A DNA stretch of 64,000 bases from Enoplolaimus lenunculus (Eukaryota > Nematoda > Enoplea > Enoplida > Thoracostomopsidae): the NCBI GenBank assembly GCA_030248215.1, contig JASANG010000304.1, forward strand, positions 52,604-116,603, written 5' to 3'. Positions 25,616-37,766 of the stretch are shown piece by piece. The notes below the pieces were generated by a model. The model searched no databases. It worked only from the letters and a program-made list of their open reading frames with translations, and was not told the DNA's origin. The translations under genes were made by a program, and so were the position numbers. The first letter of the stretch is position 1. Each line of letters opens with the position of its first letter.

Positions 25616-26229
25616 TATCAATTAGCAACAGAAAATGGATGGGCGATGTATAAGTCTGAAAATAAACCTATAATAAATTGGACCATCAAAGCATCTAAAA
25701 ATCAAAACTCAAACAATACATATTGAAAACTTATTTCTACGGATGTGCCTATACTAAAATTTTCCCGATATCGATGCCAATAGCTATTTTTTGAAAATGT
25801 GCCGATACTGAACCGATGCTGATTCCAATTTTAGTACGCCATGGTTAAAAAACACTCATAGTTTACTACATTACATCATTATATGAAGACTTAACCAAAC
25901 CACCACAAAAGATTATTTCATGAGAACGGTTCATTTCAATTTTTTCAAACACAAACGCAAAAGATAACAGGTCCCCTTGTGTTTTATGGACCATTAACGA
26001 CAGAGCTAGAAATAAAATTGCAGCGAACAGGCAAGAATGAAATGGGCACAACGAAAACAAAAAGAAAAGCAACGGAAACGAAAACGAAAATAAATATAAT
26101 ACGCAAAGTAGTTTTCCGCTTTCGCGGATTGATGAAACTGTGGACGCCCTAGATAGATAAATAGATAGATATCAATTGAACAAGATCTCGAGGTGTTTAA
26201 AGTGCAATTGGACCGTTACACAGTCTTTG

Positions 26230-28500
26230 ATACCTTAAGTATCTACACTAAAATCTTAATGACTCGGTTATGAACCTATCAAGATGCATTATATAAGACT
26301 CAATTTCATTCATCGTGTTTGATCTATATATTCTGCCATGAACCGCACTATAAACCGAATATCTAGTTAAAATGTGCTCCACAGACTCCTCTTCCATGTC
26401 ACGGCAAATAAATATCCGAATTAGAAAGACCTATTTTATACATATGCTTATTCAGTTAACTATTTCCAGTAATTATTAAGTCGCACGATAAAACTAGTAA
26501 ACTTTGGTTCTACTAAAGTAGAGAATCTCTTTGTAGCTCTGCATGTATTCAACCCTCGCCATCTCTGGTTTGTGTCTGAAATACACCAATTTTAGATCAT
26601 ATTTTAATTGGTCTTTGTGGCATCGACGAGATTTGACCCAAGGAGACCGATAAAGTTATGGTGTTGTCAATAAATACTTCAGCCCCAGTGCATCTATTTG
26701 TGTTAATAATACTCTCAATTCTCGACCCGTCAATAAAACATTCTATATCAGCTTCAGGATGATCTTCTTCATTAATTAATACTGTCCATGAACAACTATC
26801 TATATACTCTCTAATATCAAGGTCAGTTGGTAGACTTACATAAGGAATTCTAATTAACACTGTACTAGAGATTGCTCAATGGCCTGTAAGGTGATTTTTC
26901 CAAAGTTTATTAACGAAGCCTTGAATACCATTCGGCAGCTTCTTTAAAGACCACTATATCTGTGGGTAACACGTTTTAACACCAATTTTAAAGACATTTG
27001 AGTTGTTGATCTTAGCGCCCCAAACTCATATAGCAAGGCAATTCTTAGAATTTTATTCAGGGCTTTTTGATTAATCTTGATGGACATTCTATGCCACCAA
27101 ACTATACAACCGTACAGCAATTTTGAAAGTATCACAACTCATACAACAAAAGAACCGTTGATGCGCGAAAACCCCAGCTCTTCCCAACAATCTTGTTGCA
27201 TTGTATTAAACTGTTCATTGATGATTTACATACAGCTTCAACGTGCATATGCCTCCGCAGTTTTTATGAACGATTTCACATGGAATCCCTTTCCTTAAGT
27301 ACTTTTTCAATTAAACCAAAATTCACGTTATCTAAAGCGCCACCTGTATCTAAAAATATCCCAAGTACTAAATGTTTTTGTCCATAAAATATTCAATATC
27401 AGACACTAAATAGTGTAATGCTGTAATTGTAGCCTTTCCCGCGTAGTAGACATGTTGGTAAACGCTCAATGGTTGTCTCTTAAGATGCTTTTCACGAATG
27501 TAGCGATCCAATATTCTCTGCATTCCTTTTAGGACAAAAGAAGATAAAATAATTGGGCTTCAAGATTTTGCGTTTGTGTTATTATCTTTCCCTTGCTTTG
27601 GTATAAAAACAATATCACATCTTCTCAATGTAATAGGAATATAACCTGCTTTATGGCTTAATCTAAAGGACTCCGTAAATATCGGGCTCAATATATTTAT
27701 AGCTACATGCAGATATCCGGGTGAGATTCTATTTGGTCCAGCAGCTTTATAAGGCTTAAAAGATGCAAAAGCCCAGTTAATTGAGCCTGATGTTATCAAA
27801 TGATCAATAGCCATGCCAACCTCTTTACCCTCAGATTTGGTCATTGACATGGTACACATTCCGATAACCTGAATCACTACTAAATCAACGTCAATTTTAT
27901 CATGCATTTCCAGACTGGCACTCTGCAATGATTGAGAAGGTTGAATACGTCTTGGATTTGCGCTAATTTTGTTTGAATGAGTAGCAATACCTGTTAATAA
28001 AAATCTTACTACTCTATGGTCAGATAAACTTTCTTCATTACAGACGTGCCAGTTCTTTACCACATCCGTGTACAAGTAGATTTGTAACTGTCAAATGTAC
28101 AATTTCTGACCTTGACCGGTTTACAAAAGTAGGTTTATACCTTCATTTTCTTCAACTTAATTTTCTGCAACTATATATTCTAAAAGTATTTCACCTCTTC
28201 TATTAACATTTGTGCTACCCCATACGGTGTGATGTAAATTTGAGTCAAAACCTAATACTAATTTCAGTTCATGCTTACGACAATGATTTGCAACCTTGCT
28301 TAAGACTTCAGCTAGAAGCATTGAATCATTACTGAAAGGCAAATATAGAGAACCTACAATTATAGTACTAGGATGATTAATTGAACCAACCTCAATTGCA
28401 ATTGCAGCAGCATCTGGTGAATGCAATTCATTTATTCCCCTCCACAGCAGGTTTCGAAAGACAGCAAGACACGACATAATCCTGTCATCTCATATATGAG
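26230..28500 (-). mobile_element. Decayed non-LTR retrotransposon (LINE) polymerase region
   Basis: Reading down the minus strand, the order is endonuclease, reverse transcriptase, then RNase H. Around 28157-28477 is an apurinic-like endonuclease part with VLGFDSNLHHTVWGSTNVN and a following RRGEILLEYI, typical of Jockey/R1/I-type elements. At 27560-28075 come SLSDHRVVRFLL (end of the nuclease) and KAAGPNRISP with IPKQGKD (start of the RT). At 27300-27540 an RT stretch reads FLDTGGALDNVNF with the first catalytic Asp. The palm segment with the Y-x-D-D motif is absent. The frame then rejoins at LLYGCIVWWHRM (about 27100) and RNase H residues CFIDGSRI (about 26730). Several stops and frame changes make it inactive. 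It lies just upstream of TMEM104, in the same orientation. Confidence 0.85.
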
Positions 28501-28689
28501 ACACTATTTTATAATATGTTGATGATAGATCAGCTTTTCCAGAGTTCAATTATGGCTCTTGCATTATAAATATTGTTTCAGTTTGATCTGCTAGCAACTT
28601 GTTCAGGCTGCGGTAGCTGATTTAGAATGTTACAAATTTATTTAAACTACATTAACGGTGTCAATATAATCAGCTACAGCCATTATTTA

Positions 28690-29240
28690 AACTACAATTA
28701 GTTATCATCAACAGACCCGAGGAAATAGCGGACGTGCAGCCTAGATGACTCAAAATGAGGCCTAAGATCTCTCAGCTCTTGTCTGCTGAACTTTGGCATA
28801 GCAAAAACAATCATAAAACTTTTGTCCTTATTCCAGGATCGGACAGGAAACCATCCGTCAAAATCAATATTTACGTATATTCTGATTAGTTAGACGGCTA
28901 AAAACCAACTCTTAACTATACTGCTTGTTTCTAAGATTGGGTTAATCAAGAAGATACGACAATTGTCAAATTCACCTTTCGGTATAGCCTCAAGAGTCTC
29001 CCCATCTAAAATCGTAATCTTTGCGACATCTTGTACATGCCAGTCATGCGATGCTTCACTAGTACAAGCCACAAGCAAAAGTTCACTCCACATACCGGAG
29101 TCTTCGAAATGCGCCTGTTCGCTACCTGAAGCAGTAAACGTCGCTTCAATGATGCCTTCATGTATGACATCCGTTTCAAACTTAGTAAAATCATGTCGTG
29201 ATCATCCTTAGACACAATGATCATCTAGAGGGATTTTTTG
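28690..29240 (-). pseudogene. LINE ORF1-like fragment (DUF4780-type)
   Basis: The minus strand encodes an open stretch with SGMWSELLLVACTSEASHDW, an Ala-Ile-Pro segment EAIPKGEFDNCRIFLINP, and then, after a stop, FDGWFPVRSWNKDKSFMIVF and LHVRYFLGSVDDN. The pattern (a Cys/Trp stretch, then a proline-bounded valine-rich stretch, then W-x-V) resembles the DUF4780 domain found in first ORFs of R1/Jockey-like LINEs. It lies directly 5' of the polymerase fragment on the same strand, as ORF1 should. It carries stops and is not functional. The family assignment is from pattern memory, not a search. Confidence 0.5.
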
Positions 29241-29469
29241 CCATATCTTTTTGCCGCTGTTTAGCCGGCTATTTTTCCGTCTCCGGTGCTTCACCAGTGA
29301 CCAATCTCGGTGTTATAACTGGGCCCATTGTTTACATGGCCATTTCCTGAGAAGATGGCCGTGGCTCTAGAGGTGGTTTCTGTACCACCAAGGGTGGTTT
29401 AACAGTTTTATCAGTGAGCTTGATGTAACCTTGCTTGTGAATTTGCTTCTTGACCTGGGTAAACCATCA

Positions 29470-30870
29470 CCAACGGCATGGCCGGCTTTGAAGATTTAAT
29501 ATGAAACAAAATTGGAAGTGCAATTACCAATTGTACTTGAAATAACTGAAACAACTGAACAATACAACCCTAAAAGCCGAGACACAGAAAACACCGAAAC
29601 TGCTGAACATAATGCCAAAGAACTGAAAAATTGTTGCGATTCCTATTTCAATATAGAATCGCCTTGCGACCCACAACAACTAAAAACTGTCCAGTCCAAT
29701 GACGAAAAATTTGGACCATTAATTTATTTATTGGAAAATGGGTCAATACCCGATGATTTAACCGGCGAGCTACAGGATTGGGTATACAAGAACGAGACAC
29801 GTTTTGTTTTATACAACGCAGAATAAATTGTCAACTGGCAGTGCCAGTAATATTTCGGAAAACTCTGGTTGAACAGGCACACTGTTAAAAACATGGTGCA
29901 CACATGTCTTTTGATCGTGTGCTGGATAAGCTCTCCAAAAAATTTTACTGGCCAAACATGTCCCAAGATATACAGCAATTTATTGATAAATACGTGTCGT
30001 GTGCACGTTTTAAAATAGGACCAAACTGGAAGAATGAATTAGAACCAATTATGGCCGTCTCACCCTTTCATATGTTAGGAGTCGACGTGATAGAACTGTT
30101 ACATAAATCACACGATGGTAATAAATACATCGTCAGTTTCATTTACTACTTTACAAAATGGCCTGAACCCTTTGCAACTACCGACCAAACAGCTCAAACT
30201 ACTGTAAAATTAATACTAGAAAATATATTCCCGACATATGGGGTAACCAGAGTAATTTTATCGGACCAAGATCCAGCATTTATTTCCGAACTGTATAAGA
30301 CAGAGACGAAACAGTTAGGCGTCCGATTAACATACAGTACGCCTTAACATCACCAAGCAAAAGGCTTTGTAGAAAGATGGAACCAAACACTACTAATACA
30401 GTTATTAAAACCTCTCACATGGACAGAAACTTCAAAGCAAATAAAATTAGCGCAAACAAGACATAAGACACATTATAACAAACGCAAATAGACAATTCTC
30501 AATAGGCGATACTGTCACAATGGAAAACAGGAAAATTAGCTTTAAAACCCGGTATCTATCAAATTTCACCCGGAATTTGAACGGCTATATCGACGAGTAA
30601 AAGCCGTAGATGATTCAGAGTTTAACATTACAATATTTGTGCGCATCTATTCGAGAAGATCAGTGGTATAACAAGAGTTTAGTTAAACACTTCGGTGGAT
30701 CAGCCGAAGATTATCTAAACTACGAAAACAAATTAAGACCGAAAGTTAATTCCTCGGAAAATGACGGCGCTAACTGCGCCGTCTGTAAAGGAAAAATCAA
30801 CGTCATGGGACGCCGTTTGACCGGTGGGATAAAAGCAATTAAAACAAAGAAAATAAAAATTATATGAAAT
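29470..30870 (+). mobile_element. Decayed Ty3/gypsy LTR retrotransposon, integrase region
   Basis: From 29512 the plus strand encodes the pre-integrase linker (QSNDEKFGPLIYLLENGSIP). After a stop near 29824 it enters a zinc-binding region (HGAHMSFDRVLDKLSKKFYW) in which the usual Cys-x-x-Cys pair is reduced to one Cys. The integrase core follows, with Asp residues in MLGVDVIELL and LSDQDPAFIS and a Glu in GFVERWNQTL beyond a stop at 30345. These positions fit the D-D-E triad of retroviral-type integrases. A chromodomain-like or terminal basic segment follows to about 30870. No gag, protease or RT was found upstream; a LINE fragment lies there instead. It is inactive because of at least three stops or frameshifts. 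Confidence 0.85.
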
Positions 30871-30891
30871 TTTATAAAATTATACAAATTA

Positions 30892-31525
30892 GGATGTATT
30901 GGGGCGATTAGCCCACATATGTATATAGTCAGTCTAGTTTTGAAGAATTGTAAGAACAGTTGCAGATTTTGGTTTTGGTAATAATTGTGTTATTTTCCGT
31001 ATAAGGTTTAAAATACTGTTTGGGTGTGAGTTAGAACTTTGGTCAGTAAGTTGTTTTGTGATTGAATTTAGAGCTTACTATCATGTGCGTGCAATCTTTC
31101 TGTTAGTGCCACTCCGAGTCCGGTGTGTTAGGCGCCGGAGTCTGTAACATTTAGGCAGCGCGCTTAACGGGCACACCGGTTCTCGGATTCTATCTGCGCA
31201 TCGAACGCGTAGATACTTTGCTTCAAACACCGAATAGTACCACGGTGAATAACCCAAGAACTGGTAAAACCATCTACGCAAACACTAGGCATTGGAGTTG
31301 ACCTAGTCGCCAACGTGTTTAAACCGTAACTTAGGCTTAGGTCAAGTTAGCCGCGAGACGCTAGATAGAAACTGTATCAAACCGTATATCATAACTGTGC
31401 CTTTTGTAATAACGTTCTTCAGTAAATTCTGTTAAAAGACCGTGCCGTTAGTGAAGAGCGATCAAGCTCGTATCATAGATCCCGAACTTGCCGTTTACTT
31501 GAAAATCCGACAGTACCACAGTACA
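30892..31525 (+). repeat. Possible 3' LTR of the gypsy remnant
   Basis: Directly after the integrase region comes a non-coding stretch beginning TGTATTGGGGCG and ending near CAGTACACA. It is the expected place and size for a 3' LTR with TG...CA ends. There is no second copy in the window to confirm it, and no clear polypurine tract precedes it. Confidence 0.25.
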
Positions 31526-33332
31526 CATTAGAATTCGACATTCCTGATCACACACACTGATATACGATAAGAATTAAAATTGACAGCATTCCCACTCACT
31601 GTTATGTGCAAAAAGTATCGGAAAAATATTCGGCAATTTTTTTGAAGTTCCGATGGCGATACTGGCGAAAAGTGCCGATTATTACCGATACCGATTAATT
31701 GGCACATCCCTACTTATTTACGCAGTTTACCAATTTACCAACTTCATAATTCAGGGCACATATTCTCAACAGCACCTATTATCAGTTAGCGATAGGTTTT
31801 CAAACTGCCGAATAAATCAAAAGCGAACAGTGTACTTAGCTTCGAACCTAACCATGCGTTGGTTCCAAAGTTACAGGGCCTATCACCAACTGGTGATAGG
31901 CTCTGCACACATTTCAGAATATCGCTCTGACGTTAAGAAGATCCTTGAACTGCACTTTCCATAAAACACCACTAGCAATGTAAATACACTGGTCGCACTC
32001 TGATCCACTCCGGGCACAATACTTCCAAGGAAAAGAAATGGGTTGATATTTACAAATCTTCCCCAATGCAAAATTTGAACAGTGAAAAACTGTTGCATAG
32101 ACAAGTGTTTATTTGTATACTACAACACGTCAAACCACTGGCTAATGTTAGCCTAAGGGCCGTCCCTCTATCCCGAAAAGAACAAAAATGATAGAGCAAA
32201 TAGAATAACTCCTGCTGCGCTCTCAAATTTTTTAAAAAGTGGCGCAGCCGCGACACCCGGGACGGCCGGAACAGCAGGGCAGCCGGAAAAGCAGGACAGC
32301 TGGGACAGCAGTACAACCCGAACATCAGGACATTATGATTGTGTCAAGTTGCCTTTCCGGCCCCCAACCTTGATGATAGCAGTAATACGGAAAAACGGTC
32401 AGCTTCTGACCTCCTTTTTTTCTGAAGAGCATACATGAACTCATGGACGAGAGGTATGAATCCAGCACCATTGGTTAACCGAAATCTTGTACCTCTGGGC
32501 GATTGTAAAGAACAGGGGCGGAGCAGTATTTAAGCATTTTTCGAAGACTTAGCCTAAGCGTAAGTATGAGATTATTCCTAAGCCTAGCCTAATGCCTAAA
32601 GCCTAAGCCTAAAGCTTAAGAATGGGTTTATTACTATTAAGTCTAAAAGCCTAAGCCTAAAGCCTAAGCCACGCAAAAATATGTCTAAACCTTAAACTTA
32701 ATGTATTCTAGTCCACATAAAAACGATCCGCCCCTGATATTTACATTAGACTACCTCTGTCAGACCAAAATTTAAGACTACGGGTGCTCCTGAGAGCAAA
32801 TTTTAGTGTGACGCTAAAAGATGTGTTAAGTGTTTACACCATTAAAACTGATAAAAAGCGTTTAAAATGGACTTTTCGGTAACAAGACGGTTCCGGTTAC
32901 GGTATTTTATAATTGCCGTTGCACCGGGATGCCCATAACTCTACTTTTATAAATAACTCGTTGGGCACTACAAGAAAATGGCTTAGCTAGAAAAACATTC
33001 CTTGTGCATTTTGTAAGCAGTTTGAATTGTACGTTCTTTTTAGTGCAAGATCCCGAAGTCTGTTATTTCTTAAAATGCTTTTTGCAGCCGAACTGTTTAG
33101 AGCAAAAGTGAGATCTTTAGTCGTGCAGCTGAAGTAGAAAAACTTTTTAAACTAGCCGTAGTGGAATGACTGTTTTGTTTTATTAACGATTTTCCGTAAA
33201 TATTGGAAGTGGATGATAATATCTAAAGTACGATGTCATGTCCAAATTACATGGTCTTTTTACGTCATGCCGGTACCTGTCGCTTGGACAAGTGAGTTTA
33301 ACATGTAGTATGTCGAAATTTCGGTGAACCTG
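31526..33332. other. Intergenic DNA with transposon pieces, no gene seen
   Basis: Contains the end of a GATGTGCCGATAC element (31560-31711), a palindromic TATCACCAACTGGTGATA (about 31879) and the CAGGGGCGGA element. The missing 5' exon of CPT2 may lie here or further upstream, but I could not identify it. Confidence 0.4.
32513..32736 (+). mobile_element. CAGGGGCGGA mini-transposon filled with AAGCCT repeats
   Basis: It starts CAGGGGCGGAGCAG and ends AACGATCCGCCCCTG. Most of the interior is a degenerate (AAGCCT)n run. Similar CCGC ends beside AAGCCT tracts occur near 11366-11455, 14690 and 61085-61210, so the hexamer array belongs to a mobile family and is not telomeric. Confidence 0.6.
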
Positions 33333-33616
33333 TGATGTGTTATAAGCAGGATGTGCGGTCTCGGTCAACAACCGATACCCGTGACCGAGACCGGACCGAG
33401 ACTCGACAAACGAGAGCGAGACTGTTTGGTCTCGGTTTCGATCAATTTTTGACCGTTACTGAGCATAAAAATAGTTTTTTCTAACAAATGTTTTGAATGT
33501 TTTTTCGTACTTGTAAACATGTGAGACATGCTTGTCCTTGTGCATATGCAATAAATGCAATGCGCATTGTGGTGTACGGTCGACACATAGCCGACGAAAA
33601 ATGCAGTTGGAGAGGC

Positions 33617-33689
33617 GGGTTACGTGGCGCAGTGGTACAGTGCTCGCTTAAGGATCCATAGGCTAAGAGTTCGATCCCCGCTCTAGCCC
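33617..33689 (+). other. 73-nt tRNA-like unit 1
   Basis: Begins GGGTTACGTGGCGCAGTGG and ends TCTAGCCC. It has an A box (TGGCGCAGTGG) and B box (GAGTTCGATCCCC), and an acceptor-like pairing of 6 of 7 positions. The T-stem does not pair, so it is a tRNA-derived repeat, not a working tRNA. Confidence 0.6.
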
Positions 33690-33975
33690 CTTTTCCGGCT
33701 GCTTAGTAGAAAGGTCTGATGTCCCGTTCCTGCCTAGACTGACATGGGGCTACGCCGTGGAATCAATGGTAAACTGCCGCGCTATGAACACGGTATTCAG
33801 TTGAAAATAGGATGGACGGTCAACGGACGACCTTGTTAAAAATAAGGGCATGTAAGCACGTAAGGCATGCTTGTCCGTTATGTGCACATGCAATATAGTG
33901 CAGTGTACTGTATGTATGCTTGCTGGCAGCATACGGTCGACACATATAGTCGACGAAAAATGCAGTTGGAGAGGC

Positions 33976-34048
33976 GGGCTATGTGGCGCAGTGGTAGAGT
34001 TCTCGCTTAAGGATCCATAGGCTGAGAGTTCGATCCCCGCTTTAGCCC
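33976..34048 (+). other. 73-nt tRNA-like unit 2
   Basis: Variant GGGCTATGTGGCGCAGTGG...TTTAGCCC, the same length as unit 1 and with the same boxes. Confidence 0.6.
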
Positions 34049-35337
34049 GCTTTTCCAGCTGCTTGATAGAAAGGTCTGATGTCCCGGTTCCTACCTAGAC
34101 TGACATTGGGGCCACGTCGTGAGCCCAATGGTAAACTGCAGCGCTATGAACACGGTATTCAGTGGAAAATAGGATGGATGGTCAAGGGACGACCTTGTTA
34201 AAAATAAGGGCATGTAAGCACGTAAGGCATGCTTGTCCGTTATGTGCACATGCAATATAGTACAGACCCTAAAACACAGATACAGTAATATATTACGACA
34301 CCACGCTAAAGACGACGACAAAATAAGAGAGCGTTAATTGGAACTTTTAAATTTTTTGCACGATTCGTTAAATGTTTTAAAACTGAATTACAGGTATAAA
34401 TACAACTATCCGTGTTTTGACACACAATAAATATAACAATATTACTAAAAACGTAGTCAAATATGACAAAAATCAACGAATACAACTGATCCTCGTTTAT
34501 TGTGAACGTTGAGCAGAAACATGTTTTTCTCTTTTGGTCTAGGTATGAAACCTACCGAGACCGAGAACGACACCTAGACCGCACTTCCCTGGTTATAAGA
34601 TAATTCATGGAAACATTCACTGAATGTCATTGCTTCTTCACTGAATGTCATTGCTTCTTCACTGAATGTCATTGCTTCATGACTACTACACTAAATCATC
34701 AAAGTAACACGCAGAGGCAGTACGCATAAGCGGGTGGTTTGGCCTTTTGCCTTGTAATTAGGACTGTCACTGCTTTTTGCATTTGACATTCCTTTCTTTT
34801 GTTTTAAGCTATTTGTTTCTACGTGCGTTATTTACATACGTTTTTTGAAGTCGTCGCGTCGTGCGTTCTTAATATAGGTTCGTTCTACTGTTGTATTGCA
34901 CATGCCTTGTTAAATTAGCTGTGTTTTGTCCAGCAAGGTGCTTCATACGTCAGAGAGCGGCTAAAGTGAAGCAGCTGACGTATGTGATGCCGGAGGGATG
35001 ACTTATAATGAGGCAGTGAAATAAATCAAAACAGTTTGAAGTCAGGCTGCCTGATGTGTTATAAGCAGGATGTGCGGTCTCGGTCAAAAACCGATACTCG
35101 TGACCGAGACCGGACCGAGACTCGTCAACCGAGAGCGAGACTGTTTGGTCTCGGTTTCGATCAATTTTTGACCGTTACCGAGCATAAAAATTAAGTTTTT
35201 TCTAACAAAAGTTTTGAATGTTTTTTCGTACTTGCAAGCATGTGAGACATGCTTGTCCTTGTGCATATGCAATAAATGCAATGCACATTGTTGTGTACGG
35301 TCGACACATAGTCGACGAAAAATGCAGTTGGAGAGGC

Positions 35338-35410
35338 GGGTTACGTGGCGCAGTGGTAGAGTGCTCGCTTAAGGATTCATAGGCTGAGAGTTCGATCCCT
35401 GTTCTAGCCC
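35338..35410 (+). other. 73-nt tRNA-like unit 3
   Basis: Duplicate of unit 1 in the second segment, with a few substitutions (GGATTCATAGG in place of GGATCCATAGG). Confidence 0.6.
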
Positions 35411-35697
35411 CTTTTCCGGCTGCTTAGTAGAAAGGTCTGGTGTCCCGTTCCTGCCTAGACTGACATGGGGGCTACGCCGTGGAAGCAATGGTAAACTGCC
35501 GCGCTATGAACACGGTATTCAGTTGAAAATAGGATGGACGGTCAAGGGACGACCTTGTTAAAAATAAGGGCATGTAAGCACGTAAGGCATGCTTGTCCGT
35601 TATGTGCACGTGCAATATAGTGCAGTGTACTGTATGTATGCTTGCTGACAGCATACGGTCGACACATATAGTCGACGAAAAATGCAGTTGGAGAGGC

Positions 35698-35770
35698 GGG
35701 CTATGTGGCGCAGTGGTAGAGTTCTCGCTTAAGGATCCATAGGCTGAGAGTTCGATCCCCGCTTTAGCCC
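35698..35770 (+). other. 73-nt tRNA-like unit 4
   Basis: Duplicate of unit 2, identical by eye over its full length. Confidence 0.6.
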
Positions 35771-36039
35771 GCTTTTCCAGCTGCTTGATAGAAAGGTCTG
35801 ATGTCCCGGTTCCTACCTAGACTGACATTGGGGCCACGCCGTGGGCGCAATGGTAAACTGCAGCGCTATGAACACGGTACTCAGTGGAAAATAGGATGGA
35901 TGGTCAAGGGACGACCTTGTCGAAAATAAAGGTATGTTAGCATGTGAGACATGCTTGTCCTTGTGCATATGCAATAAATGCAATGCACATTGTGGTGTAC
36001 GGTCGACACATAGTCGACGAAAAATGCAGTTGCAGAGGC

Positions 36040-36112
36040 GGGTTACGTGGCGCAGTGGTAGAGTGCTCGCTTATGGATCCATAGGCTAAGAGTTCGATCC
36101 CCGCTCTAGCCC
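36040..36112 (+). other. 73-nt tRNA-like unit 5 (extra copy)
   Basis: A unit-1 type sequence present only in the second duplicated segment, with GCTTATGGATCC in place of GCTTAAGGATCC. Confidence 0.6.
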
Positions 36113-37305
36113 CTTTTCCAGCTGCTTAGTAGAAACGTCTGATGTCCCGGTTCCTACCTAGACTGACACTTCTGTGCCATTCTGGCATAAAAAATGTTGC
36201 ATCTGTTCAGAATTTGTATTAAACACAAAAATTACCGCAAAATTTTATTTTTAGCAAAAACACCCTAAAACACAGATACAGTAATATACTACGACACCAC
36301 GCTAAAGACGACGACAAAATAAGAGAGCGTTAATTGGAACTTTTAAATTTTTTGGCACGATTCGTTAAATGTTTTAAAACTGAATTACAGCTATAAATAC
36401 AACTATCCGTGTTTTGACACACAATAAATATAACAATATTACTAAAAACGTAGTCAAATGTGACAAAAATCAACAAATACAACTGATGCTCGTTTATTGT
36501 GAACGTTGAGCAGAAACTTGTTTTTCTCTTTTGGTCTAGGTTTGAAACCTACCGAGACCGAGAACGACACCGAGACCGCACTTCCCTGGTTATAAGATAA
36601 TTCATGGAAACATTCACTGAATGTCATTGCTTCTTCACTGAATGTCATTGCTTCATGACTACTACACTAAATCATCAAAGTAACACGCAGAGGCAATACG
36701 TATAAGTGGGTGGTTTGGCCTTTTGCATTATAATTAGGACTGTCACTGCTTTTTGCATTTGACATTCCTTTCTTTTGTTTTAAGCTATTTGTTTCTACGT
36801 GCGTTATTTACATACGTTTTTTGAAGTCGTCGCGTCGTGCGTTCTTAATATAGGTTCGTTCTACTGTTGTATTGCACATTCCTTGTTAAATTAGCTGTGT
36901 TTTGTCCAGCAAGGTGCTTCATACGTCAGAGAGCGGCTAAAGTGAAGCAGCTGACGTATGTGATGCCGGAGGGATGACTTATATTGAGGCAGTGAAATAA
37001 ATCAAAACAGTTTGAAGTCAGGCTGCCATTACGACATAAAATGTTGTGATTGAGTAAACGAAAAACCGTTTTATGTTTTGTACTTGGCAATCTAGAGGTG
37101 GAAGTCCGTTCATCTGTCTGTTCGTCCGAAAAGAATGTCAGGAATCACCGAACCGATTTTGATAAACTTTTTTGAAAGTCAAATATCCTTGGGTGTCAAC
37201 GTCGTATTGGGGTTTTGAAATTTTAAGCTATTTATTAGCTACACGCTGATTTTCTAAGCCTAAATTAGGACTACATTTTTCACCGCATAATTTTTAAGGT
37301 TACAA

Positions 37306-37720
37306 TTAATCTGATTTACGCACGAATGGTTTTTTGGTACGAGAAATCTGAAGAAATTGGATACAAACTCCAAAACAAATCCATTTCTTCTTGCACCAAG
37401 GCAGGAAGATCCTTAAATGCCTACGAGTAGGACGAGCTGCCCCACCACTAATAATTTTCTCCAAAGTATATTTGTCAATCGAGCTAATAGTCGATAGTGC
37501 TACATTAGAGGATGGCTCTGGACCATGCATTAGTTTTGTAGATGCCAAACAGGCTAGCCTTGAGGCAATTTCGTTTTCTGGGATGGTACAGTATTCTGGA
37601 ACCCTTATTAGCTTAACATCATTATGCACAGAAAGTTTGTATAGTTGCTGTCTTTTACTGTAGGCATTCACACTTGCTGCAATGGTGTTATCACACGAAG
37701 AGCATATCGCGCTATTTAGC
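37306..37720 (-). pseudogene. LINE RNase H-domain fragment next to CPT2
   Basis: The minus strand reads LSVHNDVKLIRVPEYCTIPE then NEIASRLACL and HGPEPSSN. This matches the C-terminal RNase H signature of Jockey/I-type LINEs (V-x-L-x-W-V-P-G-H...G-N-E-x-A-D). The usual Trp, His and final Asp are replaced by Arg, Tyr and Ser, so it is dead. It ends within about 50 bases of the first CPT2 exon found here. Whether the LINE truncated, displaced or simply landed in the CPT2 5' intron cannot be told. Confidence 0.6.
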
Positions 37721-37766
37721 CACGTCGGCGTTTCGGCGCAAAAGTTGGACCAGTGACAACTGTCAG

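Larger units (their letters stand above)
33347..34591 (+). mobile_element. hAT-like element, GGTCTCGG family, unit 1
   Basis: It runs from CAGGATGTGCGGTCTCGG to GACCGCACTTCCCTG, flanked by the exact 8-bp duplication GTTATAAG. The inner ends carry repeated ACCGAGACCGAGA words. The interior holds two blocks of about 350 bp, each with a 73-nt tRNA-like sequence. Confidence 0.8.
35066..36588 (+). mobile_element. hAT-like element, GGTCTCGG family, unit 2
   Basis: Same ends and the same GTTATAAG flanks as 33347-34591. Because flanking DNA is shared too, it arose by segmental duplication, not a second insertion. It holds three tRNA-like blocks. Confidence 0.8.
33333..37027. repeat. Tandem segmental duplication, two units of 1.7 and 2.0 kb
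   Basis: Unit 1 (33333-35051) and unit 2 (35052-37027) share nearly all their sequence, from TGATGTGTTATAAG to GAAGTCAGGCTGCC. Each holds one hAT-like element and the same flank with TCACTGAATGTCATTGCTTC repeats (three in unit 1, two in unit 2). The length difference comes mostly from one extra tRNA-like repeat in unit 2. No real gene was seen inside. Confidence 0.85.

Noticed and set aside
33750-35654. Repeated minus-strand frames of about 60-76 codons in the duplicated block
   Set aside because: They recur only because the DNA is duplicated, overlap tRNA-like repeats and match no protein I know.
33617-36112. Five functional tRNA genes
   Set aside because: Length and A/B boxes fit, but the T-stem cannot pair and the anticodon arm is poor in every copy.
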